DNA of 7,284 nt from CAZNER01 sp964572065 (lineage in GTDB: Bacteria; Patescibacteriota; Dojkabacteria; JAHIVN01): positions 1 through 7,284 of the forward strand of contig CAZNER010000095.1 in the NCBI GenBank assembly GCA_964572065.1. Direction: 5' to 3'. The notes beneath the pieces are model-generated. The model saw only the letters and a list, made by a program, of their open reading frames with translations, was not told where the DNA came from and did no database searches. Positions 1-5,054 of the stretch are shown in pieces. A program made the translations under genes and the position numbers. Positions within the stretch are counted from its first letter, which is position 1; every line of letters begins with the position of its first letter.

Positions 1-52
1 TTATTCCCAAAAACTATTCACAAGTTATAAACAAATTTTTGATAAACTTCCA

Positions 53-70
53 CAAGAGAAAAACCTCTTG
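53..70. repeat. Short inverted repeat (6-bp stem) overlapping a -35 box
   Basis: CAAGAG at 53-58 and CTCTTG at 65-70 are perfect reverse complements around a 6-nt loop. No T-tract follows, so it does not look like an intrinsic terminator. The right arm overlaps the TTGACA at 68-73, so a protein bound here, or a cruciform, could compete with RNA polymerase. The stem is short and may be chance. Confidence 0.3.
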
Positions 71-96
71 ACAAGAAGCTTTTAAAATTAGATACT
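68..96 (+). promoter_or_regulatory. Sigma70-like promoter upstream of dnaN
   Basis: A perfect -35 hexamer TTGACA (68-73) is followed, at the ideal 17-nt spacing, by GATACT (91-96), a 4/6 match to TATAAT. Transcription would start near 103 and leave a leader of about 150 nt before dnaN, running through the DnaA-box-like sites. It is the best -35/-10 pair in the upstream region. Whether it or the proximal TATAAT at 235-240 drives dnaN cannot be decided from sequence. Confidence 0.45.
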
Positions 97-234
97 CATT
101 ATGTAGCTATTTTATAAAGAGAACTCTAATCCACAACTAAAAACTTAGATTCTCGCCGTAAATAAAATAAAATTTAAGTTTATAAACAAATCCACGCTAC
201 TTATTACTACTATATTATAAAAATTATATAATAT

Positions 235-240
235 TATAAT
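235..240 (+). promoter_or_regulatory. Proximal -10 box (TATAAT) before dnaN
   Basis: A perfect TATAAT ends 12 nt before the dnaN ATG, so a transcript from it would have a leader of only about 6 nt. No recognisable -35 lies 16-18 nt upstream, and the surrounding A/T run makes a chance TATAAT likely. Similar close-set boxes precede other genes in this window. AGAAAG at 241-246 is at best a weak ribosome binding site. Confidence 0.35.
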
Positions 241-252
241 AGAAAGAAATAT

Positions 253-1380
253 ATGAAAGTAACTATAACTCAAGAAAACTTTGCAAGAGCATTAAGTTAT
301 GTTTCAAAAGCTATAAGTACAAACCCTTCTATACCAGTTCTTGCAAATGTACTAATTGAAGTTGTTGAAAACGAACTTAAACTTTCAACAACTGATTTAG
401 AACTTGGTATAAGTACAAAGATAGGAGCTGATATAAAAGAAGATGGAAAGACAACTGTAGATGCAAAGACTTTGTCCGAATTTGTAAACTCATTATCAAG
501 CGGTAAATTAAATGTTGAAAAAACAGACAATATTTTAAAAGTAAAAAATAAATTCAATAGTGCAGATTTTAATATAGTAAGTGCTGATGAGTTCCCTCCT
601 CTTCCTAAACCTGATGATAAAATTGATATAAAAGTAAATGCAATAAATTTTGCAAAGGCAATAGAAAAAGTAACTTTTTCTGCTGCATCTGATGATTCAA
701 GACCAGTTTTAACAGGTATTTTATTTGAAGCTACACAGAAGAAATTAACGATGGTAGGAGTTGATGGTTTCAGATTATCAAGAAAGATAGTAGATATCAA
801 AAAAAGCAGTAAAAAAGAATTTACTCATATAGTTCCTGCAAAAGCGTTAAATGAAGTAGCTAGGATTGTAAGGGATATTTGTAAGGATGAAGATGAAATA
901 GAAATATATATATTAGGAGAAAAGAACCAAATGCTCTTCATTGTCAAAGATGTTGAGATATCTTCAAGATTAATTGAAGGTGAATTTCCTGAATATAAGC
1001 AAATTTTGCCAAAAGATGTAAAGTTCAAATTCAGTGTTGATAAAGAGTCTTTAGCAAAAACTGTAAAAATTGTTAGTATATTTGCAAGATCTGCAGTTGG
1101 AAATAAAGCAATTTTTGAATTTATTCCTGAAAAGAATCATCTAAAATTTTCAGCTCAAGTAGCTGATGTAGGAGAGAATGAAAGTACTGTTGAAATACAT
1201 GAAATTGATGGGGGTAAATTAAAAACTGGATTTAATATTGGCTTTCTAAATGACATGATAAATGCAGTAGAAGGAGATGAGATTAATTTTGAATCAAATG
1301 GAGTAACTGCTCCTGGAGTTTTCAAAGATAAAGATGATAAGGATTTCCTGCACATTATAATGCCGATGAGATTGGATTAG
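253..1380 (+). CDS. dnaN: DNA polymerase III beta subunit (sliding clamp)
   Basis: This is the ring-shaped processivity clamp that dimerises around DNA and tethers the replicative polymerase and repair factors. The 375-aa product has the usual full length and three repeated clamp domains (about residues 1-120, 127-247 and 255-375). Recognisable family landmarks are M-K-V near the start, DEFPPLP at 112-118, RPVLTGILFE at 150-159, VDGFRLSR at 170-177, EFPEYKQILP at 244-253 and the terminal MPMRLD, part of the hydrophobic pocket that receives clamp-binding peptides. The start at 253 gives the canonical N-terminus; no strong Shine-Dalgarno precedes it. It is followed not by recF or gyrB but by an accessory gene, so it appears to be transcribed alone or with an upstream dnaA that is out of view. 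The identification is secure. Confidence 0.97.
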   Translation: MKVTITQENFARALSYVSKAISTNPSIPVLANVLIEVVENELKLSTTDLELGISTKIGADIKEDGKTTVDAKTLSEFVNSLSSGKLNVEKTDNILKVKNKFNSADFNIVSADEFPPLPKPDDKIDIKVNAINFAKAIEKVTFSAASDDSRPVLTGILFEATQKKLTMVGVDGFRLSRKIVDIKKSSKKEFTHIVPAKALNEVARIVRDICKDEDEIEIYILGEKNQMLFIVKDVEISSRLIEGEFPEYKQILPKDVKFKFSVDKESLAKTVKIVSIFARSAVGNKAIFEFIPEKNHLKFSAQVADVGENESTVEIHEIDGGKLKTGFNIGFLNDMINAVEGDEINFESNGVTAPGVFKDKDDKDFLHIIMPMRLD

Positions 1381-1386
1381 AACGGA

Positions 1387-1437
1387 GAACTGGAGACCTT
1401 AATCTGTAGACTGTAAACTAAAATCTGTAGTCTGTAG
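1387..1437. repeat. Upstream heptamer array (NNNCTGT-type units), inverted relative to 1915-1984
   Basis: Seven consecutive 7-nt units stay in phase from 1387: GAACTGG, AGACCTT, AATCTGT, AGACTGT, AAACTAA, AATCTGT and AGTCTGT (1429-1435), followed by AG. CT is kept at positions 4-5 in six of the seven. The unit is the reverse complement of the ATTACAG-type unit downstream of the next gene. For example, TAATCTGTA at 1400-1408 is complementary to TACAGATTA at 1945-1953, and CTGTAAAC at 1411-1418 to GTTTACAG at 1928-1935. The array begins six bases after the dnaN stop. Confidence 0.75.
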
Positions 1438-1497
1438 CATTTGATTGTTAGAAGATTTATAATTAAGTAAATTTCCCCAGAAGATTATCTCAATTTT

Positions 1498-1507
1498 GCT
1501 ATATAAT
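1498..1507 (+). promoter_or_regulatory. Putative -10 region for the four-helix-bundle gene
   Basis: TATAAT at 1502-1507 lies 10 nt before the ATG at 1518. Alternatively TATATA at 1500-1505 is preceded by TG at 1497-1498 as an extended -10 (TGC plus hexamer). No -35 is visible at the proper spacing. Either choice gives a leader of about 3-6 nt, and no Shine-Dalgarno is present before the ATG. Confidence 0.35.
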
Positions 1508-1517
1508 CAGATTTGTT

Positions 1518-1901
1518 ATGGAGAGTTTGTCTTTAAAAGAAAAGCTGATAAAAAAGTCTAAAAATTTTTCCCATGAAGTTTATTATATAACGAAAGAATT
1601 ACCTCAGCATGAAATATTTGGGATAATTAGTCAATTGAGGAGAGCTGTTATATCTGTATCTTGTAATATAGTCGAAGGTTTTGCACGAGATAATTGGGGG
1701 AAGAGTAAGAAAGAACTACTAAGATTTATAGAATTTTCATACGGATCATTAGCAGAGGTTAAATTTTTGTTAGAATTTTGTAATAAACAGTATAAATTAA
1801 GTAAAGATAAAATGATTCATGCACAGAAAAATGCTGATAATCTAGGGGTTCTTCTGTTTGGTTTTATAAAAAGTTTGAGAAAAGATATTCGTAGGCTTTA
1901 A
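1518..1901 (+). CDS. Four-helix-bundle protein, S23/IVP family (23S rRNA intervening-sequence-type protein)
   Basis: The 127-aa product matches the S23/IVP four-helix-bundle family, also related to the Avd accessory protein of diversity-generating retroelements. The signature runs through helix 2 and its turn: P29, E32, the ISQLRRA segment at 37-43, S46 and S48, then N50-I-V-E-G54 and R57. A second conserved patch is the helix segment LRFIEFSYGSLAEVKFLL (68-85). Predicted structure is all-alpha, with no catalytic site and no membrane segment. Members were first noticed as ORFs inside 23S rRNA intervening sequences of Leptospira and others, and they are common as orphan genes in CPR and Bacteroidota. 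Their biochemical role is unknown; nucleic-acid binding has been proposed from the basic surface. This copy is flanked by oppositely oriented heptamer arrays and has no rRNA around it. The start at 1518 matches the usual family length. Confidence 0.88.
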   Translation: MESLSLKEKLIKKSKNFSHEVYYITKELPQHEIFGIISQLRRAVISVSCNIVEGFARDNWGKSKKELLRFIEFSYGSLAEVKFLLEFCNKQYKLSKDKMIHAQKNADNLGVLLFGFIKSLRKDIRRL

Positions 1902-1914
1902 TCGGTGAACAGTA

Positions 1915-1984
1915 TTTACGTTTTACAGTTTACAGGTTACAGGTTACAGATTACAGATTACAGATTACTGATTACTGATCACAG
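1915..1984. repeat. Downstream heptamer array (ATTACAG-type, nine good units)
   Basis: Nine in-phase 7-nt units run from 1922 to 1984: TTTACAG twice, GTTACAG twice, ATTACAG twice, ATTACTG twice and ATCACAG. A decayed unit TTTACGT precedes them at 1915-1921. Neighbouring units are alike in pairs, which suggests growth by slippage or unequal exchange. It starts 13 nt after the stop of the four-helix-bundle gene and is the reverse-complement type of the array at 1387-1437. The AC core sits at positions 4-5 of every unit. It is too short and regular to be coding and is not a CRISPR array, having no spacers. Confidence 0.85.
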
Positions 1985-2010
1985 CTTCATTTAAACTTAG
2001 GATATCTTTC

Positions 2011-2024
2011 ACTGTAAATTGTAA
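2011..2024. repeat. Two inverted heptamers facing the downstream array
   Basis: ACTGTAA (2011-2017) and ATTGTAA (2018-2024) have the orientation of the upstream array. The segment 2012-2024 can pair with 1923-1935 over 13 positions, 12 Watson-Crick and one G-U, so the RNA could fold back on the array. The second heptamer overlaps the putative -35 (TTGTAA, 2019-2024) of the following gene. Confidence 0.5.
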
Positions 2025-2047
2025 TATTCTTCCCTTCGAATTATAAT
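2019..2047 (+). promoter_or_regulatory. Promoter for the first femAB-like gene, probably leaderless
   Basis: TTGTAA (2019-2024, 4/6 match to TTGACA) and a perfect TATAAT (2042-2047) are separated by 17 nt. Only six bases lie between the -10 and the ATG at 2054, so the expected start of transcription falls on or next to the A of the start codon. There is no Shine-Dalgarno, consistent with a leaderless mRNA. Confidence 0.55.
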
Positions 2048-2053
2048 TCTCTT

Positions 2054-3067
2054 ATGAGTGTAAATTTTGTAAATAAAAGTGATTATATTAAATTATCGAA
2101 AGAATTTAATACTAATCCTCTACAATCCTATGCATGGGGGCAGATAAAGAAAGGAAACTGGTATCCTGACAGGCTTGGGATATATAAAGGTAGCGATATT
2201 GTTGCTTTAGTTACAATATTAACTAGAAAGATTCCTCTGTTAAATAAAAAATTTGGATATATACCAAGAGGGATTTCGATAAAAGATAAAAAGTTATTAC
2301 CCTTTGTTTTAGAGGAAATTAAAAAGGCTTCTTCAAATCTTGTAATTTCTCATATTATTGTCGATCCTGGAGTTGATTTCGAGTCAGTTTTTAAAGATAA
2401 ACAAAGTAATATTAAGAAAATTTATGAAAGTAATAGATATAAGGAAACAGGGAGGCAGGAGCAGCCTATTAGAACAGTTGTTATTGATCTATCAAAAAGT
2501 GAAAAAGAATTATTATCTGATATGAGGTCAAAACACAGACAGTACATTCGAAAAGCTGGAAGAAATAATGTAAAAGTAACGAAGGGAAATGATGAAAACA
2601 TAGATGATTTTTGTAGGATAATCGATGAAATTAAAAAGGAGCGCAATTATACTATGCATGAGACAGATTATTATAGAAAGGTATGGAAGTTTTTTAGAGA
2701 AGAAGGTAGTGCTGAGATATTCGTTGCTAGGGTTGAAAAAGATATTATAGGTACTTATATGATTATTTTTAGCGATAGAAATGTTTATGAAATGTTTGGC
2801 GGATGCAATAAGAAAGGAAGAAATTTGCTTGCAAATTACGCATTAAAGTGGGAGTGTATAAAATACAGCAAAGAAATTGGAAAAAAGTTTTATGATCAGT
2901 GGGGAGCTGAGCATGCACATCCAGGACTTGTGCAGTTTAAAGAGGGATTTGGTGGGAAAGTGATTAAATATCCAAGTCAATATACTTATGTAAGGGATAA
3001 AGTTGGATATTTTATTTATAAGGTGTCAAGAAGGATTAGAACTGTTAGTTCAAAGCTCCAGCTTTGA
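2054..3067 (+). CDS. FemAB/FemX-family peptidyltransferase (lipid II interpeptide bridge type), copy 1
   Basis: The 337-aa product belongs to the FemABX group of GNAT-fold transferases, which add amino acids from aminoacyl-tRNA to the stem peptide of lipid II at the cytoplasmic face of the membrane. Landmarks are SYAWGQIK (25-32), YIPRG (69-73), IIVDP (101-105), the basic stretch MRSKHRQYIRKA (157-168), the second-GNAT core YEMFGGCNKKGRNLLANYAL (245-264), YDQWG (280-284) and QFKEGFGG (294-301). The amino acid added cannot be read from sequence. It is a clear paralog of the gene at 4034-5050, with the same motif order. Its C-terminal tail is about ten residues longer than that of the paralog, and the last residues (VSSKLQL) and the TGA stop are encoded by a REP-like palindrome. 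The start is fixed by the SVNF N-terminus and the adjacent promoter. Confidence 0.88.
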   Translation: MSVNFVNKSDYIKLSKEFNTNPLQSYAWGQIKKGNWYPDRLGIYKGSDIVALVTILTRKIPLLNKKFGYIPRGISIKDKKLLPFVLEEIKKASSNLVISHIIVDPGVDFESVFKDKQSNIKKIYESNRYKETGRQEQPIRTVVIDLSKSEKELLSDMRSKHRQYIRKAGRNNVKVTKGNDENIDDFCRIIDEIKKERNYTMHETDYYRKVWKFFREEGSAEIFVARVEKDIIGTYMIIFSDRNVYEMFGGCNKKGRNLLANYALKWECIKYSKEIGKKFYDQWGAEHAHPGLVQFKEGFGGKVIKYPSQYTYVRDKVGYFIYKVSRRIRTVSSKLQL

Positions 3068-3071
3068 ACTA
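3046..3071. repeat. REP-like palindrome A0, overlapping the stop of femAB copy 1
   Basis: This is a perfect inverted repeat: a 12-nt arm TAGTTCAAAGCT (3046-3057), the asymmetric centre CC, and the complementary arm AGCTTTGAACTA (3060-3071). It is the same element as palindrome A of the 88-bp array downstream of the transposase. The likeness extends rightward through TGAT-AAG-AAAGATCAG to about 3089. No T-tract follows, so a terminator is not indicated. The femAB stop codon (3065-3067) lies in its right arm. Confidence 0.9.
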
Positions 3072-3123
3072 TGATAAGAAAAAGATCAGCATTTATATTA
3101 AATAAACTTAATATGAGTATTAG

Positions 3124-3660
3124 ATGTCTAGTCCAAGAATATTAAAAGAGAATGAGAAAGAAACACACTTTTTAACTTTCAGGGTAATTGAATGGATTAA
3201 TGTTTTTACAGAACCTGTTTATTTTGACAAAATTATTAATATTTTAGAATTCTGTCAAAAGAATAAAGGATTATTATTACATGCTTATGTTATCATGACT
3301 AATCATATGCATGTTATAGTTACAGCTAAAGAGGGAAATTTATCTTCGGTGGTAAGAGATTTTAAAAGTTATACAACAAGAGAATTAAAGAATTCGTTGA
3401 AAAATGATAATAGAAAATACATAATAAGATTAATTAAGAAGTCTTTTAGTAAAAGGAAAGGACAGAATTTTCAAATTTGGCATAGTGGGAATTGGCCAGT
3501 TCTAATTGAAAGCGAAGAATTTTATCAACAGAAATTAGATTATATTCATGATAATCCTGTAGAAAAACAATATGTTTCTCAACCTGAACATTGGTTATAT
3601 TCCTCAGCCAGAAATTACTATTTAGATGATGATTCGGTTATAAAGGTTGATAAGATATAA
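3124..3660 (+). CDS. REP-associated tyrosine transposase (RAYT, IS200/Y1-like HUH nuclease)
   Basis: The 178-aa product is a single-domain HUH endonuclease of the Y1 transposase superfamily. It cuts single-stranded DNA at hairpin-adjacent sites through a tyrosine-DNA link. The metal-binding HUH motif is H61-M62-H63 within MTNHMHVIV. The likely catalytic tyrosine is Y140 in KLDYIHDNPV, followed by the RAYT-typical EHWLYSSARNY (155-165). The N-terminal THFLTFRVIEWINVF (14-28) and CQKNKGL (44-50) resemble RAYTs common in Bacteroidota and CPR genomes. Length and motifs look intact, so it may be active. The start at 3124 directly follows an in-frame TAG at 3121; no Shine-Dalgarno is present, and a weak TATATT at 3094-3099 is the only -10 candidate. 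Its REP-like substrates lie on both sides. Confidence 0.92.
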   Translation: MSSPRILKENEKETHFLTFRVIEWINVFTEPVYFDKIINILEFCQKNKGLLLHAYVIMTNHMHVIVTAKEGNLSSVVRDFKSYTTRELKNSLKNDNRKYIIRLIKKSFSKRKGQNFQIWHSGNWPVLIESEEFYQQKLDYIHDNPVEKQYVSQPEHWLYSSARNYYLDDDSVIKVDKI

Positions 3661-3674
3661 TTTGTTCCTAATGT

Positions 3675-3762
3675 TAATTCAAAGCTCCAGCTTTGAATTA
3701 TGATGAAAAGATAAAGATCAGTAAGGTTCAAACCAGGAGATTTGAACCAGCAGGGTAAAAGT
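3675..3762. repeat. 88-bp unit 1 (palindromes A1 and B1)
   Basis: A1 (3675-3700) is a perfect palindrome with 12-nt arms around CC; here the outer bases are TAATTC rather than TAGTTC. B1 (3725-3748) has 8-nt perfect arms GGTTCAAA/TTTGAACC, or 10-nt arms with one mismatch. It differs from unit 2 at five of 88 positions. It begins 14 nt after the transposase stop. Confidence 0.9.
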
Positions 3763-3850
3763 TAGTTCAAAGCTCCAGCTTTGAATTATGATGAAAAGAT
3801 GAAAATCAGTAGGGTTCAAACCAGGAGATTTGAACCAGCTGGGTAAAAGT
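3763..3850. repeat. 88-bp unit 2 (palindromes A2 and B2)
   Basis: A2 (3763-3788) keeps a perfect 20-nt palindromic core at 3766-3785, and its outer arms pair in RNA with one G-U. B2 (3813-3836) is identical to B1 and B3. The linker reads AGCTGGG instead of AGCAGGG. Confidence 0.9.
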
Positions 3851-3938
3851 TAGTTCAAATCTCCAGTTTTGAACTATGGTGAGAAGAAGAAGATTAGTAA
3901 GGTTCAAACCAGGAGATTTGAACCAGCAGGGTAAAAGT
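3851..3938. repeat. 88-bp unit 3 (palindromes A3 and B3)
   Basis: A3 (3851-3876) has drifted: the left arm is TAGTTCAAATCT and the right arm AGTTTTGAACTA, giving one mismatch. Its left half has become closer to the reverse strand of B. The A-B spacer is the most divergent of the three full units. B3 (3901-3924) remains identical to B1 and B2. Confidence 0.9.
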
Positions 3939-3985
3939 TAGTTCAAATCTCCTGCTTGGAACTATAATGAAAGAAAAAATAAACA
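3939..3985. repeat. Partial 88-bp unit 4 (decayed palindrome A4)
   Basis: A4 (3939-3964) has three mismatches between arms TAGTTCAAATCT and TGCTTGGAACTA. Similarity to the spacer continues for roughly 15-20 nt and then fades; no B copy follows. This is probably the old edge of the array. Confidence 0.75.
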
Positions 3986-3998
3986 AGTTTAACTGACT

Positions 3999-4026
3999 TT
4001 GGATTTAATTTGTATAGAGTTATAAT
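3999..4026 (+). promoter_or_regulatory. Putative promoter for the second femAB-like gene
   Basis: A perfect TATAAT at 4021-4026 lies 7 nt before the ATG at 4034. A weak -35 (TTGGAT, 3999-4004) is 16 nt upstream. The expected transcript would start within about one base of the ATG, again with no Shine-Dalgarno. It lies just outside the repeat array, giving this operon transcription independent of the transposase gene. Confidence 0.5.
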
Positions 4027-4033
4027 ACAATAA

Positions 4034-5050
4034 ATGATCAAGCCTATTAATAAAGAACAGTATCATAAGTTTTGGAAAAGCTATATTGGATCTTCAAATC
4101 AATCATGGGCTTGGGGAGACTTCAAAAGTAATTTTGGTTGGGAAGTCGAAAGGTTGGGGATTTTTGACAATAATGAATTAATATCAGTTATATCAATTTT
4201 TAAACGTACATTCCCCTTCTCTTTATTAACAAGCTTATTTGGCTTCAATAAATTTGCATATATCCCAAGAGGATTTGCTGTAAAAGATGTCCGATTTTTT
4301 GATTTAGTTTTAAAAAGTCTAGATAAATATTACAGAAATAAAAAAGAAGCATTTATTTTAATAGATCCGGAAAATAATTTACTGGTAAATAATTGGAATG
4401 AAGAATTTAAAAAAGCATTAGAAAGTGCTGGGTTTAAGAATTCTGGGGTTACTATTCAGGCCAATCAGACTGATGTGATTGAAATTGATAAAGATGAGGA
4501 TGAATTAATGGATCAGATAAGACCAAAATGGAGAAGAAATATTAAAAAATCAGAAAGGCATGGTGTTAAGATAAAAGAAGAAAGCGGAGATTCAGCTGTT
4601 GATAAATTCTATAGTGTAATTTTAAAAGTTCAGAAAAACACTGATTTTAAAGCTCACAGCAAGGAATATTATAAAAAGATGTGGGAAATATTGAAAAAAG
4701 ATGAGCTTATAAAAATTTTTACAGCTAATTACAGAGGAAAGATAATAGCTACTTACTTAGTTTTGAGTAATAGTGTTACAGGCTATGAAATATATGGCGG
4801 AGCAACTTCAAAGGGGCGTGATTTAGAAGCGTCTTATCTTCTCAAATGGGAGATTATTAAGCGATTAGCTGATAGCGGTAAGCAATTCTATGATCAATGG
4901 GGAGTTTCTCCTAAGGGGGAAAAAGATCATCCTCTGAGAGGTATAACCTATTTCAAGAGTGGTTTTGGTGGAAGTTATGTTCAATTTTTACCTCAATATG
5001 TGAAAGTTTATAATAAAATCGGATACTTTCTATATAAATTTAAAACATAA
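4034..5050 (+). CDS. FemAB/FemX-family peptidyltransferase (lipid II interpeptide bridge type), copy 2
   Basis: The 338-aa paralog of the gene at 2054 carries every landmark of the family: SWAWGDFK (24-31), YIPRG (76-80), ILIDP (108-112), the basic run IRPKWRRNIKKS (162-173), YEIYGGATSKGRDLEASYLL (251-270), YDQWG (286-290) and YFKSGFGG (306-313), ending at LYKFKT. Such enzymes normally use aminoacyl-tRNA to extend the peptidoglycan stem peptide. Two paralogs could add successive residues, as FemA and FemB do in Staphylococcus, but this is inference. Sequence divergence between the two copies is high, so the duplication is old. The start at 4034 fits the family N-terminus and lies just after a -10 box. 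The next gene starts 4 nt after its stop, which suggests translational coupling. Confidence 0.88.
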   Translation: MIKPINKEQYHKFWKSYIGSSNQSWAWGDFKSNFGWEVERLGIFDNNELISVISIFKRTFPFSLLTSLFGFNKFAYIPRGFAVKDVRFFDLVLKSLDKYYRNKKEAFILIDPENNLLVNNWNEEFKKALESAGFKNSGVTIQANQTDVIEIDKDEDELMDQIRPKWRRNIKKSERHGVKIKEESGDSAVDKFYSVILKVQKNTDFKAHSKEYYKKMWEILKKDELIKIFTANYRGKIIATYLVLSNSVTGYEIYGGATSKGRDLEASYLLKWEIIKRLADSGKQFYDQWGVSPKGEKDHPLRGITYFKSGFGGSYVQFLPQYVKVYNKIGYFLYKFKT

Positions 5051-5054
5051 TTTA

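Larger units (their letters stand above)
1..252. promoter_or_regulatory. Possible oriC / dnaN upstream region with degenerate DnaA-box-like sites
   Basis: This gene-free, very AT-rich stretch precedes dnaN, where many bacteria keep an origin (the dnaA-dnaN gap). Five sites on the same strand differ at one position from the relaxed DnaA box TTWTNCACA: 1-9, 14-22 (CTATTCACA), 25-33 (TTATAAACA), 127-135 (TAATCCACA) and 180-188 (TTATAAACA). Weaker matches lie at 46-54 and 188-196. An almost pure A/T run at 211-240 could be an unwinding element. No box is a perfect TTATCCACA, no dnaA coding sequence is visible, and AT-rich DNA yields chance matches, so the origin call rests mainly on position. No convincing small ORF is seen here. 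Confidence 0.4.
3046..3985 (+). mobile_element. RAYT-REP element (REPtron-like): transposase gene flanked by REP palindromes
   Basis: A HUH transposase gene of the REP-associated class has one REP-like palindrome on its left (A0, 3046-3071) and an array of seven on its right (3675-3964). All A palindromes share one orientation, judged by the off-centre CTCC; the B copies have the opposite one. This is the architecture known for RAYT/REP systems in gamma-proteobacteria, where REPs are non-autonomous partners of the transposase. The right limit is approximate, as similarity to the repeat unit fades after about 3980. No target-site duplication is expected for Y1 enzymes and none is seen. Confidence 0.75.
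3675..3985. repeat. Tandem array of 88-bp BIME-like units (three full, one partial)
   Basis: The repeat period is exactly 88 bp: palindrome A starts at 3675, 3763, 3851 and 3939, and palindrome B at 3725, 3813 and 3901. Each unit is A (26 nt), a purine-rich spacer (24 nt), B (24 nt) and a linker of the AGCAGGGTAAAAGT type (14 nt). B, read on the other strand, is the same palindrome as A: TTCAAA, then a CTCC centre, then TTTGAA. Each unit is therefore an inverted pair of REPs. The array fills the gap of more than 300 bases between the transposase and the next gene, and no ORF is present in it. Confidence 0.92.

Noticed and set aside
297..1355. Three minus-strand ORFs opposite dnaN (297-800, 825-1028, 1155-1355)
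   Set aside because: They are antisense shadows of the conserved clamp frame, with low-complexity Ser/Phe-rich products and no family resemblance.
1387..1984. A true 23S rRNA intervening sequence
   Set aside because: The four-helix-bundle gene belongs to the IVS-associated family, but no 23S rRNA sequence flanks it; dnaN and femAB do.
1401..1984. Diversity-generating retroelement
   Set aside because: The S23-like protein resembles the Avd accessory fold, but no reverse transcriptase, template repeat or variable repeat is present in the window.
1922..1984. Telomere-like or replication-terminus repeats
   Set aside because: The heptamers are degenerate, internal, and matched by an inverted array on the other side of one gene, so they relate to that cassette rather than to a chromosome end.
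2422..2646. Minus-strand ORF opposite femAB copy 1
   Set aside because: Antisense shadow of a conserved coding frame; no recognisable domain.
3046..3071. Intrinsic terminator after femAB copy 1
   Set aside because: The stem is strong, but it is followed by a purine-rich stretch rather than a T-tract, and the same palindrome recurs in the array with the same lack of T-tract.
3113..3124. Alternative transposase start at ATG 3113
   Set aside because: It is out of frame with the transposase; the in-frame TAG at 3121 leaves ATG 3124 as the first possible start.
3675..3985. CRISPR array
   Set aside because: The intervals between palindromes are themselves repeated rather than unique, so there are no spacers. 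No cas genes are nearby and the period is 88 bp of near-identical sequence.
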